Below, piece after piece: positions 39,914-49,521 of a stretch of 64,000 nucleotides of DNA. The translations under genes were made by a program, and so were the position numbers. Under the pieces are notes generated by a model. That model saw nothing but the letters and a program-made list of their open reading frames with translations, made no database searches and was not told the DNA's origin. The stretch comes from Peristeroidobacter agariperforans. Lineage in GTDB: Bacteria > Pseudomonadota > Gammaproteobacteria > Steroidobacterales > Steroidobacteraceae. The stretch lies in the NCBI RefSeq assembly GCF_004138335.1, contig NZ_RYFW01000001.1, positions 3,121,244 to 3,185,243 of the forward strand, given 5' to 3'. Each line of letters opens with the position of its first letter. The first letter of the stretch is position 1.

Positions 39914-42900
39914 TCACCGTGCAAACTCGAGCGCCCGCGTCGTGAACATGTTGGTGGGGATAGCTGCATCGAGTCGATAGTCCTCGAAGCTCACCTCGGT
40001 GCTGTGTCCGGTCTGCAGGTTGCGCGCGGTGGCGCGCATCGCCCACCATTTGTCCGCCTTGGGATCGACATGCACGAAGCCGCGGTGCTCGGTCTCCTTG
40101 AGCTTTTCTCCTTCCGTGTCCCATATTTCCGTTCGCAGCGTCGTGAAGCGCTCCGTGCTGATGCAACTCACGCGGCTTGAATAGCCGGAATTGTCCTTCG
40201 CCGCGGCGGTCGCCGGCCGCGACTCGATCATGAAGCACGGCTCCCCTTCGAATGCGCCATCCGGCAGGCGTGTATGGGTCCATTCCTCGACCGGATAACC
40301 GATGATGTCGCCGTAGCTGAAGTCGGTGCCGGCGAAACTGTCCTTCTTGTTGGAGGCGACCAACCGCCGCACTTTTTTCAGCGCCGGCAGATAGATCCAG
40401 ATGTCATCGTCGCCTTGCGAGTGCTCGTTGATGAGGATGCCGGTGCCTTTGACATCGGCGGGCGCCTGAAAGCGCACGAGGCGTTGATTGTCCCGGCCGT
40501 TCTCCTGCAGGCGCGTGACAGTATCGGACTCGCGCACACGTTGTTCGCCGCGCTGATTGCGCAAACGCAGGATTGCCCTCGATTGCGAGCCCGCAACTTT
40601 ATCGACAGCGTAATTGCGCTGCATGATGTCGACAGCCGACATTGGCTCCCCGGCGCGCGCATGCGGGATCTGCACGAGTGCCGCGCCAATCACCAGAAGC
40701 CACGCGGCAATCGCTGGCTGAGGCTGGGCCTTGGCGCGCCGTCCGTAGATAAACGCCGGGCGCAGTCGGTGCACGAGCATAGGCACCAGCGTCAACGCAG
40801 CGAGCGCACTCGTCAGCATGGCGGTGCTGATCAGGATGCCCATCCAGATGTGATTCCAGAAGCCGGGTGAGAGGATCAACACGCTGTAGCCTGCGGCAAT
40901 GGCGACCGCCACGAACACAATCGCCGAACCCGCGCCGAGCAGGGTGCGTCGCATGGCTTCGCTCGCCGAGCCGTCTTTCGCGAATTCTTCGCGGAGACGA
41001 AACAGCATGTAGACCACGTAGTCGGCGCCGATGCCGACCGCCATCGCGGCGGTGATGGAGTTGTTGGTGGTGTAGGGAATGCCGGTCCAGCCCATCAGGC
41101 CGAGATTGAAACCGACGGTGATGGCCAGCGGCACCAGCACCAGCAGGCCAGCCATCAACGAGCGGAACGCCAGCGAGGCAAGCACGAAGAACACGGCCGC
41201 CACCTGGAGCATGTTCAGGATCTTGGCCCGGCTGACAATTTCATGGATGGCCGTGCCTTGCGCGACGCTGCCGCCGAAACTGACCTTGATGTCCTTCGGA
41301 AACCGACTCGCGGTGAACGCTGTTAGATCTTTGACCAACGCTTGCAGCTTCTCGGTGTCGTGCTCTTTGAGGAATGCCCGGATGCTGGCATGGCGATAGT
41401 CGTAATCGACATAGGTGTCGAAGTCGCCCGGGTCGCCGGAGTTGGCGTAAAGAAACAAATATTGAGCGGCGAGCCCGGGATCGGTCGGGATCGCGTCATG
41501 AGCGGGATCGTCGCCGTGCATGGCCTGGTTCATCCGGCGCACGAAATCGGCGATCGACAGCGAGCGTCCGACGTTCGCATCCTGCTGCAAGCGACGCTGC
41601 GTCTCATCGATCGCGAGCAGCACATCCGGATCTTTCATGCGGTCCGGGGTGGCGGATTCGACCAGCACGTACAGGCTGTTGGTGCCGGCGAATGCCCGAT
41701 TCAGATGATTGTCGTCCTGGATCACCGGCAGGTGGGAAGCAAATGAGACTTTGATGCTGTCGGCGTTGCGAACGCGAGCGATACCGAAGGCCGACAGTGC
41801 CACGACGACGAGCGCGACTATCGTTACCGCGGTCGCGCGGTCAGTGACGATTTGCGTCAGCCGCGTCATCGCGCGCTCCATGCCCGAAGGTTTGGTCGAA
41901 GAGGGGACGGCCGGCGACGTGCGAACACGCGGCGCACGCATCACCGAACGCATGGCCGGAATCAATGTCAGCTCCAGCACCAACGAGCTGAGAATGCCGC
42001 AAGCGGCCATCAGTCCGAACGTGCGCACGCTCGAGATTTCGAAGATCAGTAGCGACAGGAATCCCAGTGCAGCGATCACTCCGGCGATCAGCATCACCGG
42101 GCCGACATGGCTGAGCGATTCGATGACAGCGCGCCGATTTGCTAGAGGCAGATGCTCGGGCGTCAATGCTGCTTGCCTGGCGTACTCTTCGTAGTACCTC
42201 CGCAGAATCTGTACCGCGTGCCCGGCGGCGACTGCGAGGATCAGCACCGGCGTGGTGGCATTGAAGACGTCCAATGGCACACGCAGCAGACTCATGATGC
42301 CCAGTGACCACAGCACCGCAAGCGTAGCGGTCAGCATCGGCAGGGCCAGACCCTGGATGCTGCGAAACGCAAACCACAGCACGATGGCAATCAGCATCAT
42401 GGCGAGCGGCAACAGGTATCCCATGCGCTGCGAGAAGGTCTCCATGGCTCCGAGCAGCACCGGCAGCCCGCCCATCGCGATCTTCACGCTCGCATCGCGT
42501 TCGGCATCAACGATCGGGTTGATCTGATCGAGGATGGCCTGAAATCCCTTCGGGTTGTCCTTGAACTCGGCTAGCACCGCCACCGAGCGGTCGTCCTTTG
42601 AAACGAGCACGTCGAGATAGGCCGGATTACTGGCGACACGCTTGCGGAGCGCGGCCAGCGCTGCGGGTGTGGCCGGGACTTCGCTCATCAGCGGTTGGAC
42701 TTCCATGCCGTCCTCGCTGCCGGCAATGCTCTTGGCCTTGTGCGCCGAGAAGCTCAGGATGTTGTTCTTCACGACCCCGGGAACTTCCCGCAGCCCGCGC
42801 GTGATGCGCTCGACCTTGCCCAGTACTTCGGGAGTGTAGACATCTCCTTGCTCGGGAGTGATGCCGATCACCAGCACATATCTCGATCCGAACAGATCCT

Positions 42901-43069
42901 CGACGCGATCGGAGGTCACGACGTATGGATGGGATTGCGGCAGGAAACGGGCAGGGTCGATTTCGATTCTGAGCTGACCGATGCGACTGGCCAGCAATCC
43001 TGCCACCAGCACGGTCAAAGCCAGCACCAGCCAGCGGCAGCGGACAATCCATTCTAGATAGGCGCGCAT
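39914..43069 (-). CDS. MMPL/RND lipid transporter fused to a LolA-like lipoprotein-sorting domain
   Basis: A 1051-aa fusion. Residues 1-about 785 are an MMPL-type RND transporter with two halves of the SSD-like fold: helix 1 RWLVLALTVLVAGLLASRI, helices after 215 (LLPLAMMLIAIVLWFAFR), and repeated in the second half (after 395 ATAVTIVALVVVALSAFGIARV and 615-790). After a last hydrophobic stretch ending PHARAGEP (a former signal peptide in shape) follows a domain of about 250 residues (MSAVDIMQRNYAVDKVAGSQ, DDDIWIYLPALKKVRRL, GTDFSYGDIIG) that is normally a separate outer-membrane lipoprotein-sorting protein (PF17131 type). GGAGAC precedes the ATG. It overlaps the downstream barrel gene by GTGA. 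Confidence 0.9.
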   Translation of the reverse strand: MRAYLEWIVRCRWLVLALTVLVAGLLASRIGQLRIEIDPARFLPQSHPYVVTSDRVEDLFGSRYVLVIGITPEQGDVYTPEVLGKVERITRGLREVPGVVKNNILSFSAHKAKSIAGSEDGMEVQPLMSEVPATPAALAALRKRVASNPAYLDVLVSKDDRSVAVLAEFKDNPKGFQAILDQINPIVDAERDASVKIAMGGLPVLLGAMETFSQRMGYLLPLAMMLIAIVLWFAFRSIQGLALPMLTATLAVLWSLGIMSLLRVPLDVFNATTPVLILAVAAGHAVQILRRYYEEYARQAALTPEHLPLANRRAVIESLSHVGPVMLIAGVIAALGFLSLLIFEISSVRTFGLMAACGILSSLVLELTLIPAMRSVMRAPRVRTSPAVPSSTKPSGMERAMTRLTQIVTDRATAVTIVALVVVALSAFGIARVRNADSIKVSFASHLPVIQDDNHLNRAFAGTNSLYVLVESATPDRMKDPDVLLAIDETQRRLQQDANVGRSLSIADFVRRMNQAMHGDDPAHDAIPTDPGLAAQYLFLYANSGDPGDFDTYVDYDYRHASIRAFLKEHDTEKLQALVKDLTAFTASRFPKDIKVSFGGSVAQGTAIHEIVSRAKILNMLQVAAVFFVLASLAFRSLMAGLLVLVPLAITVGFNLGLMGWTGIPYTTNNSITAAMAVGIGADYVVYMLFRLREEFAKDGSASEAMRRTLLGAGSAIVFVAVAIAAGYSVLILSPGFWNHIWMGILISTAMLTSALAALTLVPMLVHRLRPAFIYGRRAKAQPQPAIAAWLLVIGAALVQIPHARAGEPMSAVDIMQRNYAVDKVAGSQSRAILRLRNQRGEQRVRESDTVTRLQENGRDNQRLVRFQAPADVKGTGILINEHSQGDDDIWIYLPALKKVRRLVASNKKDSFAGTDFSYGDIIGYPVEEWTHTRLPDGAFEGEPCFMIESRPATAAAKDNSGYSSRVSCISTERFTTLRTEIWDTEGEKLKETEHRGFVHVDPKADKWWAMRATARNLQTGHSTEVSFEDYRLDAAIPTNMFTTRALEFAR

Positions 43070-43299
43070 CGAGTCTCCGGCGTCTTTGAACGAACGAGAT
43101 CCAAGGGCGGCAATGGCCAGCCCTTTGGCAAAGACGATCCAGGCGCTCAGAAGGGGTCGACGCGGGAATCAGAAGTCAGGCAGCGAAATGAAAAAGCCAC
43201 CCGGATCTCCGCCGCGTGGGTCTGCAAGCACTCGATGCTCGCTCGTTATGGCGCGAGAGGTGGGATCACCGCAATTTTCCTCAACATAGTGACGGCGGG

Positions 43300-43806
43300 T
43301 CACCGAAGCATGAGCGCCCAACGCGTAACCCGCTCGCCGTCTGTATCCACCAGCGAGCCTGCCTGCGAGAATCCCAGGCGAGCGACCAACCTGGAGGACG
43401 CGACGTTGCGCGGAAGTATGTGAGCAACGACTTGCTCGACCAGATCACTGGATGCAGCCAGTCGCAAGAGCTGCCCGATAGCTATGGTTGCGGCTCCGCG
43501 GCCTCGCTCTGCGCGCGCAATGCCATAGCTGATCTCCACAGTACCGTTGACGGGCGCAGTTTTGAACCCGCACGCCCCAAGCAGTGTTGAGCGCGATGTG
43601 GAAACAATCAGGAACGGAACGCACCAGAAAGCTGACGTGCCGCTGTCCAGCTGCTTCACAGCGCGGGCGACGGTCTTTGCGGGGGGGAGTGCCCCCTCGG
43701 GAATTTTCAATCCCTGGAGCTCGACGGGCTCAGAAGCTGCGAGCCGACGCAGGTCGGGCACGCTGAGCTGGATGAGTTGAATCGACTCTGACTCTACCTG
43801 CGGCAT
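43300..43806 (-). CDS. GNAT-family N-acetyltransferase
   Basis: A 168-aa protein with the ATG at 43806 (MPQVESESIQL); the longer frame to 43893 is not similar. The acetyl-CoA motif is EISYGIARAERGRGAATIAI, followed by VVAHILPRNVASSRLVARLGFSQAG, typical of RimJ/RimL-type GNAT enzymes. The acceptor is unknown. It is separate from the MMPL gene by 230 nt that hold a weak stem and nothing else recognisable. Confidence 0.85.
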   Translation of the reverse strand: MPQVESESIQLIQLSVPDLRRLAASEPVELQGLKIPEGALPPAKTVARAVKQLDSGTSAFWCVPFLIVSTSRSTLLGACGFKTAPVNGTVEISYGIARAERGRGAATIAIGQLLRLAASSDLVEQVVAHILPRNVASSRLVARLGFSQAGSLVDTDGERVTRWALMLR

Positions 43807-44306
43807 GGCTCTGGGCCACCTGAGATTTGACGGCGAATATATATGTCGGCCATTGGCGATGAGGCAATCACATTCAGGCTTTACACCGCGCAATCTTCTC
43901 CAAGACGATGACTCCTGCGGCGGCCGACAATCAACGGCGTCACAGGAACGTTCGGTTCACCCAAGAGCATGGCGCTCGATCTCGTCCGTCGGCGCCTGCT
44001 CGTATCGGATGCCGTCGGCGCAACATTGGCTTGGACGAGGGGGGCAGTGAGCGCATTGCCATCGACGTAGGCCCCAGCATCGGATTGGCCCCGATCGCCG
44101 TCGACCTGCGCACCGGCAATCGCCAGGTTATTGCGAAGGAGCGGCGCATTTTTATTGCGCGTGACGGGCGCTTTGCGCCGTCAGACTTGCAATTGTGTGC
44201 CGGCTTGCGAGCGCTTTGTCGCGTGAGCATGGGACGGTGGCACAATCGAATCGTATCGATGGCACTACACAAGCTCACAAATCGGCATCCTCTGCGAGGC
44301 ATAACC
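43807..44306. other. 500-nt gap without a recognisable gene
   Basis: Between the divergent GNAT and amidohydrolase genes. The amidohydrolase frame is open here from 43908, but its translation (cysteine- and arginine-rich, no hydrophobic pattern) does not resemble any domain, and an exported start with a ribosome site exists at 44307. No stable hairpin, palindrome or repeat was found. Nothing else is called. Confidence 0.5.
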
Positions 44307-45629
44307 ATGACAATAACTACGGCGGTACGCCGTCTCTTGGGAATCAGTTTGCTCGGAATGGGCATGAGCGCCCCGGCCTGGGCGCCAAGCGCGGTCGCGG
44401 CCGAGCAGGGCAAGCAGGTGTTCGTGCAGGCCGGCCGTCTGCTGGCCGATCCCGGCAATGGCCGGGTGGAGCAGGAACGCACTTTGGTGATTGCCAACGG
44501 CAAGATCGTGGAAGTGCGCAATGGCTATCACAGCGCGCCCGAGGGCGGGGACACCATCGATCTGCGCGACAGTTTCGTGCTGCCGGGCCTGATCGACAGC
44601 CACGTGCACATCACCTCCGAAGGCGGCCCGACCTCCGAGGTGGATGCAGTGAAGAAGACCTCCGCCGATCGCACGCTGGATGGTTTGATGTACGCGCAGC
44701 GAACCATGCGCGCAGGCTTCACCACGTTGGCAGATCTGGGTGGCGACCCTGACGCCGTCATCGCTCTGCGTGATGCCATTCAGTCTGGTCGCGCCTTCGG
44801 CCCTCGCATCATTGCCGCAGGCGGCGTGGGTGCGCACGGCGGCCATGGCGACGTGCACGGCTATCGTCCCGACATCACCGATCTGTTTGCTCGTCCGGGT
44901 CGTTGCTCTGGTGCCGACGACTGCCGTCGCGCCGTACGGCAGGCCGTGCAACGTGGCGCCGATGTAATCAAGATCGCGTCCACGGGCGGTGTGCTGTCGA
45001 ACACTGCTGCTGGGCTGAGCCAACAAATGCAGGACGATGAGCTGCAGGCCATCGTCACGACCGCCCATGCGTTGGGTCGTCGTGTGGTGTGCCACGCGCA
45101 CGGCACGGACGGTGTCAACGCGGCGCTGCGCGCTGGCGTGGACTCCATCGAGCACGGCACTTATCTGGACGCCGATTCCATCAAGATGATGAAGGCCAAC
45201 AAGACCTATCTCGTGCCGACGCTGCTGGCCGGCGCTACCGTGGCCGAGCGTGCTCGTACTGCCAGCTGGATGCCGGCGCCGGTGCGCGAGAAGGCGCAGG
45301 AAGTCGGTCCGAAGATGGTGGACATGGCGCGTCGTGCTCATCAGGGCGGCGTGCAGTTCGCATTCGGTACGGACTCGGGCGTGTCAGCTCACGGGGACAA
45401 CGCAAAGGAGTTCGCACTGATGGTGTCCGCTGGCCTCTCGCCGCTGGATGCGATCCGTTCCGCCACGGTTTGGGGCGCCAAACACAACCGGATCGATAGC
45501 GAGGTGGGCGCGCTGACCACCGGCAAGCTGGCAGACCTGATTGCCGTGAAGGGCGATCCGCTGCAGGACGTGACCGAGCTGGAGCGTGTGAGCTTCGTGA
45601 TGAAGAGCGGCAAGGTGGCCACGCTCTAA
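44307..45629 (+). CDS. Exported metal-dependent amidohydrolase (imidazolonepropionase-like)
   Basis: A 440-aa protein with a signal peptide ending around APSAVAAEQ. Metal ligands of the amidohydrolase barrel are HVHITSEGG, the Lys in VIKIASTGG, the two His in CHAHG and SIEHGT, and the Asp in FGTDSGV. The ends VFVQAGRLLADPGNG and KLADLIAVKGDPLQDV form the beta-sandwich. Members of this group include dipeptidases such as the carboxypeptidase-like Sgx9260 proteins that act on arginine or lysine dipeptides; the substrate here is not set. A terminator hairpin follows. Confidence 0.9.
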   Translation: MTITTAVRRLLGISLLGMGMSAPAWAPSAVAAEQGKQVFVQAGRLLADPGNGRVEQERTLVIANGKIVEVRNGYHSAPEGGDTIDLRDSFVLPGLIDSHVHITSEGGPTSEVDAVKKTSADRTLDGLMYAQRTMRAGFTTLADLGGDPDAVIALRDAIQSGRAFGPRIIAAGGVGAHGGHGDVHGYRPDITDLFARPGRCSGADDCRRAVRQAVQRGADVIKIASTGGVLSNTAAGLSQQMQDDELQAIVTTAHALGRRVVCHAHGTDGVNAALRAGVDSIEHGTYLDADSIKMMKANKTYLVPTLLAGATVAERARTASWMPAPVREKAQEVGPKMVDMARRAHQGGVQFAFGTDSGVSAHGDNAKEFALMVSAGLSPLDAIRSATVWGAKHNRIDSEVGALTTGKLADLIAVKGDPLQDVTELERVSFVMKSGKVATL

Positions 45630-45638
45630 GATGTACAG

Positions 45639-45665
45639 CCGGGCGGTGGCTGAGCCATCGCCCGG
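45639..45665 (+). terminator. Terminator-like hairpin after the amidohydrolase gene
   Basis: CCGGGCGGTGGC and GCCATCGCCCGG pair over 12 positions with one G-U and a TGA loop. It begins 9 nt after the stop. No T-run follows. The rest of the 180-nt gap to the convergent LprI-domain gene holds nothing recognised. Confidence 0.65.
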
Positions 45666-45809
45666 TATGGCGTCGCGCAGCCGCTCTTGCTCTTGCGAAA
45701 GAGAAAAGTTCATCGGCAGATGGATCCACGAGCGATGTTCCGGGGATCGTGGAGCTGATGAAACTCAGTTGCCTAACCTGCCTATCAATGTTGATTGGTC
45801 CATTCGGGT

Positions 45810-46529
45810 TTAGCGTTGAGCCGGCGGCAGTCGGTAAATGTAAGCGCACTGGCTTACGGCGAAAGAGGCTGACTGTTCGCCTGTCTCGAGGAATCCTCGC
45901 ACGATATACGTCGATTCCTGGTCCCGGATGGCTGACGCAAGCAGATTGGCGTCCTCCGGCTCGATGAACATGAGCGGCCGTAGCAAATAACTCTTGCCGC
46001 GCCCGTCGCGCAGTACGAACCCATCGCCTGTCTCGACTTCATCGACGATCCGCCCGCTGATCTCCACCGGAGCGGACTCAGATGTACGTGGCGCGGCCAG
46101 TTGATCCTCCGCAGCGGGCAGAATTCCTAGCATCCGCGCGCCCTGCGGCAAATCGATCCCCTGGATCGCAGTCGCTCCCGGCTGCAAGCCATCGAGCTCC
46201 GCCAGTCGCGCAAGGTAGACGCGCCGCAGGCAGTCCCGCTCAGTGCAGCGGCCGCGCACATTCGCGATCCACTGGCGCTGCTCTGTCTTCAGACACTCGC
46301 CGCCCCGTCCGAGGACAACGCGTGCGGCTCGATAGTAGCGGGCGAGATGATCATCGAGCGCGGACACTTCCTCATCCTGGCAAATAAGTTGCTCGACCCG
46401 GCTGTTCGCCTTTGAGCAATCGAAACTGGCAGCACGCACTTCAGTTGCGTTTGGCAGCGCGCAGAGCGCGATGAGAGGGACTGCGACCAGAGGGATTCGA
46501 GGCTGCCACATGGTTCGGGTGGTTCTCAT
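45810..46529 (-). CDS. Periplasmic LprI-domain protein
   Basis: A 239-aa exported protein (signal peptide IPLVAVPLIALCALPNATEVRAA). After it comes an LprI-like domain: FDCSKANSRVEQLICQDEEVSALDDHLARYYR with paired Cys and CLKTEQRQWIANVRGRCTERDCLRRVY. LprI-type domains inhibit lysozyme in some bacteria; others have no known role. The C-terminal 110 residues are a separate beta domain (VEISGRIVDEVETGDGFVLRDGRGKSYLL). Two starts (46529 and 46511) are possible. The promoter region overlaps the upstream end of the desaturase reading frame. Confidence 0.8.
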   Translation of the reverse strand: MRTTRTMWQPRIPLVAVPLIALCALPNATEVRAASFDCSKANSRVEQLICQDEEVSALDDHLARYYRAARVVLGRGGECLKTEQRQWIANVRGRCTERDCLRRVYLARLAELDGLQPGATAIQGIDLPQGARMLGILPAAEDQLAAPRTSESAPVEISGRIVDEVETGDGFVLRDGRGKSYLLRPLMFIEPEDANLLASAIRDQESTYIVRGFLETGEQSASFAVSQCAYIYRLPPAQR

Positions 46530-46818
46530 CCTTGAGCTACGGGCCCGTATGATTGCACGAAGCAGTGGCCTGGGGAGTAGGCGCCTTGCTCGGCCCGGGA
46601 CTCACTGGCCTCGCGATGGAGGCGACGAGCCATGGCCTGCCGATCTTTGCCGCCTTGGTGTGCCCGGCGTTCGCAACGCTGCCTGGCGTAAGCGGGGCAC
46701 AGCGAATAGGGTGACTTCGATCTCGACAAAGAAGGCCGTCCGCGTCACCAACAAATGTTTGGTGATGCTCCGGGCCGGAGTACACTGGCGATGTCTGGTG
46801 AGCGGATCGAAATATCAC

Positions 46819-47781
46819 ATGACGTTCCCGCGGCGCGCGATGATTTCAGATGTTTCTCAGGATCTCGAAATCCGAGAACCTCGCGAAATTCCGAAACCGG
46901 CCAGTGACGATTTCGTGCTGAAGCCCGAGTGGCTCGAACCCTCTGACACCTACGGCTGGCGCGCGATCGCACGCAATCTAATGCCTCTCTTGGCGCTCCT
47001 GGGAATAGCGCCGGCGCTCGTTCGCATCAATGCCTTCGTGCCCTGGCTCCTCACTCCTGCGATCGGCTTGTTTCTTTATCGAATCACCGTGGTGATGCAC
47101 GACTGCACTCATCACACGCTGTTTGTCAGTCGCGCGACGAACGCGAAGGTCGGGCTGCTGCTGGGCGCGTTGAGCGGCGTCGACTTCCACCGGTTTTGCG
47201 TCCAGCATTGGCGGCATCATCGCCTGTATGGGCGAGCTGGCGATCCGCAGGGATTCCACTATCTCGATCTTGCCAGGACGACGCCCGGGGGTCTGCTCCG
47301 GCACCTGGTCGAGCCACTGTTCGGTTTGAAACTGCGTCACGTGATCGGCGAGAGCCTGCTGGCGCCAAGCAATCTCGCAAGGTCAGTGCGGACTGGCGAG
47401 ATCGTGATCGTTGCGCTAGTGCAAAGCGTCGTGCTGGCGCTCGTCACGGGGTTCGGCCGATATCCGATTCTGGCCATCCTGCCATTTGTGTCGGGGGCTA
47501 CGTTCGGGCTGTTCTTCAGCCAGCTGCGCGGAATCGCCGAACATGGAGAGCTCGGTGCGGGCGGCGGGCCGGTGGTGCGTTCTCATCGGCCGAGCTGGCT
47601 GGACCGTGTTTTGTTGTACGACCTGAACTTCAACTGTCACGCCGAGCACCACGAGCATCCGCAGGTGCCGAGTTGCCACCTGATGTCCCTGCAGCGGGCG
47701 AGCGGTGCGCCCGCGACGCCGCAGTGTATGTTCGCCACCCTGCATGACATCTATGAGGTCAGGAAGGCTCCGCGTGTCTAA
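46819..47781 (+). CDS. Membrane fatty acid desaturase
   Basis: A 320-aa desaturase. The ATG at 46819 (MTFPRRAMISDVSQ) is chosen; an ATG at 46840 is also possible, and the frame is open upstream to 46471 without any domain, over about 290 nt that hold nothing else. The three His boxes are present: HDCTHH near 94, HWRHH near 132 and HAEHHEHP near 276, which bind the di-iron centre. Four membrane helices are spread between them. It probably desaturates an acyl lipid; substrate class is unknown. The last 8 nt overlap the DCC-family gene. Confidence 0.86.
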   Translation: MTFPRRAMISDVSQDLEIREPREIPKPASDDFVLKPEWLEPSDTYGWRAIARNLMPLLALLGIAPALVRINAFVPWLLTPAIGLFLYRITVVMHDCTHHTLFVSRATNAKVGLLLGALSGVDFHRFCVQHWRHHRLYGRAGDPQGFHYLDLARTTPGGLLRHLVEPLFGLKLRHVIGESLLAPSNLARSVRTGEIVIVALVQSVVLALVTGFGRYPILAILPFVSGATFGLFFSQLRGIAEHGELGAGGGPVVRSHRPSWLDRVLLYDLNFNCHAEHHEHPQVPSCHLMSLQRASGAPATPQCMFATLHDIYEVRKAPRV

Positions 47782-48142
47782 GGTGAAGGTCTATTACAAC
47801 AGCGCGTGCCCGGTCTGCGATGCCGGCATCAAGGACCAGCGGCAACGCATGGAGTCCTGCGGCACGCAGGTCGAGTGGATCGACATTCACAGGGACGCCG
47901 ACGCCGTTTGTGAGATTGGCGCCGAACGCGAGTTCGTCAGGGAGCGCTTGCACGTAGTCGACGAGCAGGGCGAGCTCAAGGTCGGCGCCGATGCGTTTGA
48001 GGTTCTCTGGCGGCATACGCCGGGACAGACCCGTTGGGCCCGGCTCATACGGCTGCCAGTCCTGCACGTTCTCTCGAGATGGCTATACAATGCTTTCGCG
48101 GCGGGCTTATATGCATTGAATCGCGCCCGCCGGCGCTGGTGA
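47774..48142 (+). CDS. DCC-family thiol-disulfide oxidoreductase-like protein (DUF393)
   Basis: A 122-aa protein starting with GTG at 47774, inside the end of the desaturase gene. The DUF393 signature is VYYNSACPVCDAGI with its CxxC, followed by QVEWIDIHRDADAV, FVRERLHVVDEQGEL and the WRHTPGQTRWARLIRLPVLHVLSRWLYNAFAAGLY tail. Proteins of this family often lie next to membrane desaturases or similar oxygenases. AGGAAGG lies just upstream. Its role may be to reduce a disulfide or supply electrons; that is inference. Confidence 0.85.
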   Translation: MSKVKVYYNSACPVCDAGIKDQRQRMESCGTQVEWIDIHRDADAVCEIGAEREFVRERLHVVDEQGELKVGADAFEVLWRHTPGQTRWARLIRLPVLHVLSRWLYNAFAAGLYALNRARRRW

Positions 48143-48170
48143 GCCAACTCGAGTCCCGATTCCGAACAAC

Positions 48171-49397
48171 ATGCAGATCAACCACCGTGTGCGCCGGGCC
48201 GCCCAGCGATCGCCCAAACACAGCAGCCTCGCCGGGACCAACCTGGAGCGCGCGGCGGACTACAACCAGCGAGTGACGCTGCAGGCGATCCGCGTGAATG
48301 GCGAGATCACCCGCCAGGATCTGGCCCGCATCACGGGGTTGACCCCGCCCTCGATCGCCAATATCACCAATCGTTTGCTGCAAGAGGACCTGATCGTCGA
48401 GCTCGGCCGGCTGCGTGGCAAGCGCGGGCAGCCCGCGAAGCGCCTGGCCATCAATCCGGACGGTGCTTTCTCCATCGGCTTGAATATCGATCGCGACCAC
48501 GTCACGGCCGTGGCGCTGGACGTTACGGGAAACGTCCGGGCGCGCATCACCGACGAGATCGATTTCGCGCTGCCAAACGCCGTGGTCAGCTTTGCCCGAA
48601 CGGCGATGGAAGAGATGTTACGTGCGCGCCAGTTCGCGAAGAGCAAGATCATCGGAACGGGCGTAGCCTTGCCCGACGATCTGGGACAGATCGACCTGCC
48701 GCACCGTCCTTCCAGCTACGGCGTCTGGAACACCGTCGATGTGAACAAGATGCTGGCCAACGTGTTGCCCGAACCCATACTGGTCGAGAACGATGCGGCC
48801 GCAGCCGCCATCGGCGAGCTCCAGTTCGGACACGGCCTGCGCAGCCCGACATTTTTCTATCTGCTGATCAGCGCATCTTTGGGCGGCGGTCTGGTCATCG
48901 ACGGCAGTTACTTCCGTGGCGCGGACGGTCGTAGTGGAGAGATCGGCTTCCTGCCGCTGCGCTCGCGTCGTACCAAGGCGCATTCGTTGCAAGCAGCGGT
49001 CTCGTTGTCCGCGCTGTATGAGTTGTTGGCCGAGAAAAATCGCACTGTAGCGCGGCCCGAGGACCTGCTGTCCCTCGACGCCAAGGGCAAAGAGGTCGTC
49101 GCAGATTGGATTGCCGACTCGGCGGACTTCTTGACGGACCCGCTGCTCGCGGTCAGCTGTCTGGTCAATCCCAAGGCCGTGTTCATCGGCGGCCGGTTGC
49201 CCGGTGGGCTGGTTGATGAGCTCGCGGAGCGGCTCAATCAACGTCTGCGCAGCAGGGCAGGCGATGTTCCAAAGATCGCGCCGGTCATGCGCGCTGCCAT
49301 GGCCACCGACGCTCCAGCAATCGGGGCGGCCATTCTTCCATTCCAGGAACGACTGCTGCCGTCTCGCTCGGCGCTGATGAAGGTCTCCGCAGACTGA
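48171..49397 (+). CDS. ROK-family transcriptional regulator
   Basis: A 408-aa NagC/Mlc-type protein: a winged HTH (about 35-85, NQRVTLQAIRVNGEITRQDLARITGLTPPSIANITNRLL) then the ROK domain (FSIGLNIDRDHVTAVALDVTG, VENDAAAAAIGELQFG, GGGLVIDG). The Cys-rich zinc site of ROK kinases (CxCGxxGCxE) is absent, which is common in ROK regulators. It is the first gene of a sugar locus and likely represses it; AT-rich TTAAATAAA boxes stand before the kinase and the receptor genes. The stop is followed by a TGAGCCA/TGGCTCA inverted repeat. Confidence 0.92.
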   Translation: MQINHRVRRAAQRSPKHSSLAGTNLERAADYNQRVTLQAIRVNGEITRQDLARITGLTPPSIANITNRLLQEDLIVELGRLRGKRGQPAKRLAINPDGAFSIGLNIDRDHVTAVALDVTGNVRARITDEIDFALPNAVVSFARTAMEEMLRARQFAKSKIIGTGVALPDDLGQIDLPHRPSSYGVWNTVDVNKMLANVLPEPILVENDAAAAAIGELQFGHGLRSPTFFYLLISASLGGGLVIDGSYFRGADGRSGEIGFLPLRSRRTKAHSLQAAVSLSALYELLAEKNRTVARPEDLLSLDAKGKEVVADWIADSADFLTDPLLAVSCLVNPKAVFIGGRLPGGLVDELAERLNQRLRSRAGDVPKIAPVMRAAMATDAPAIGAAILPFQERLLPSRSALMKVSAD

Positions 49398-49439
49398 GCC
49401 ATTCTGCCGCTGCCTTCGGGCTGTCCTGCGATTGGCTCA

Positions 49440-49461
49440 TTAAATAAATTTACTTTTTTAA
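49440..49461. promoter_or_regulatory. AT-rich ROK-type operator, copy 1
   Basis: TTAAATAAA (49440-49448) followed by TTTACTTTTTTAATT, an AT island in high-GC DNA directly upstream of the ROK kinase. NagC/Mlc sites are AT-rich in the same way. The 9-mer repeats at 51676-51684 before the TonB receptor. Confidence 0.45.
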
Positions 49462-49521
49462 TTCGCCAAAGTACGCTCTTCGCGTGGGCAGGGGGAACCG
49501 CGTCAGCGGCGGGGGCGAGCT

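Noticed and set aside
43908-44306. N-terminal extension of the amidohydrolase by 133 codons
   Set aside because: It would bury the signal peptide and lacks any pattern; the ATG at 44307 has a ribosome site.
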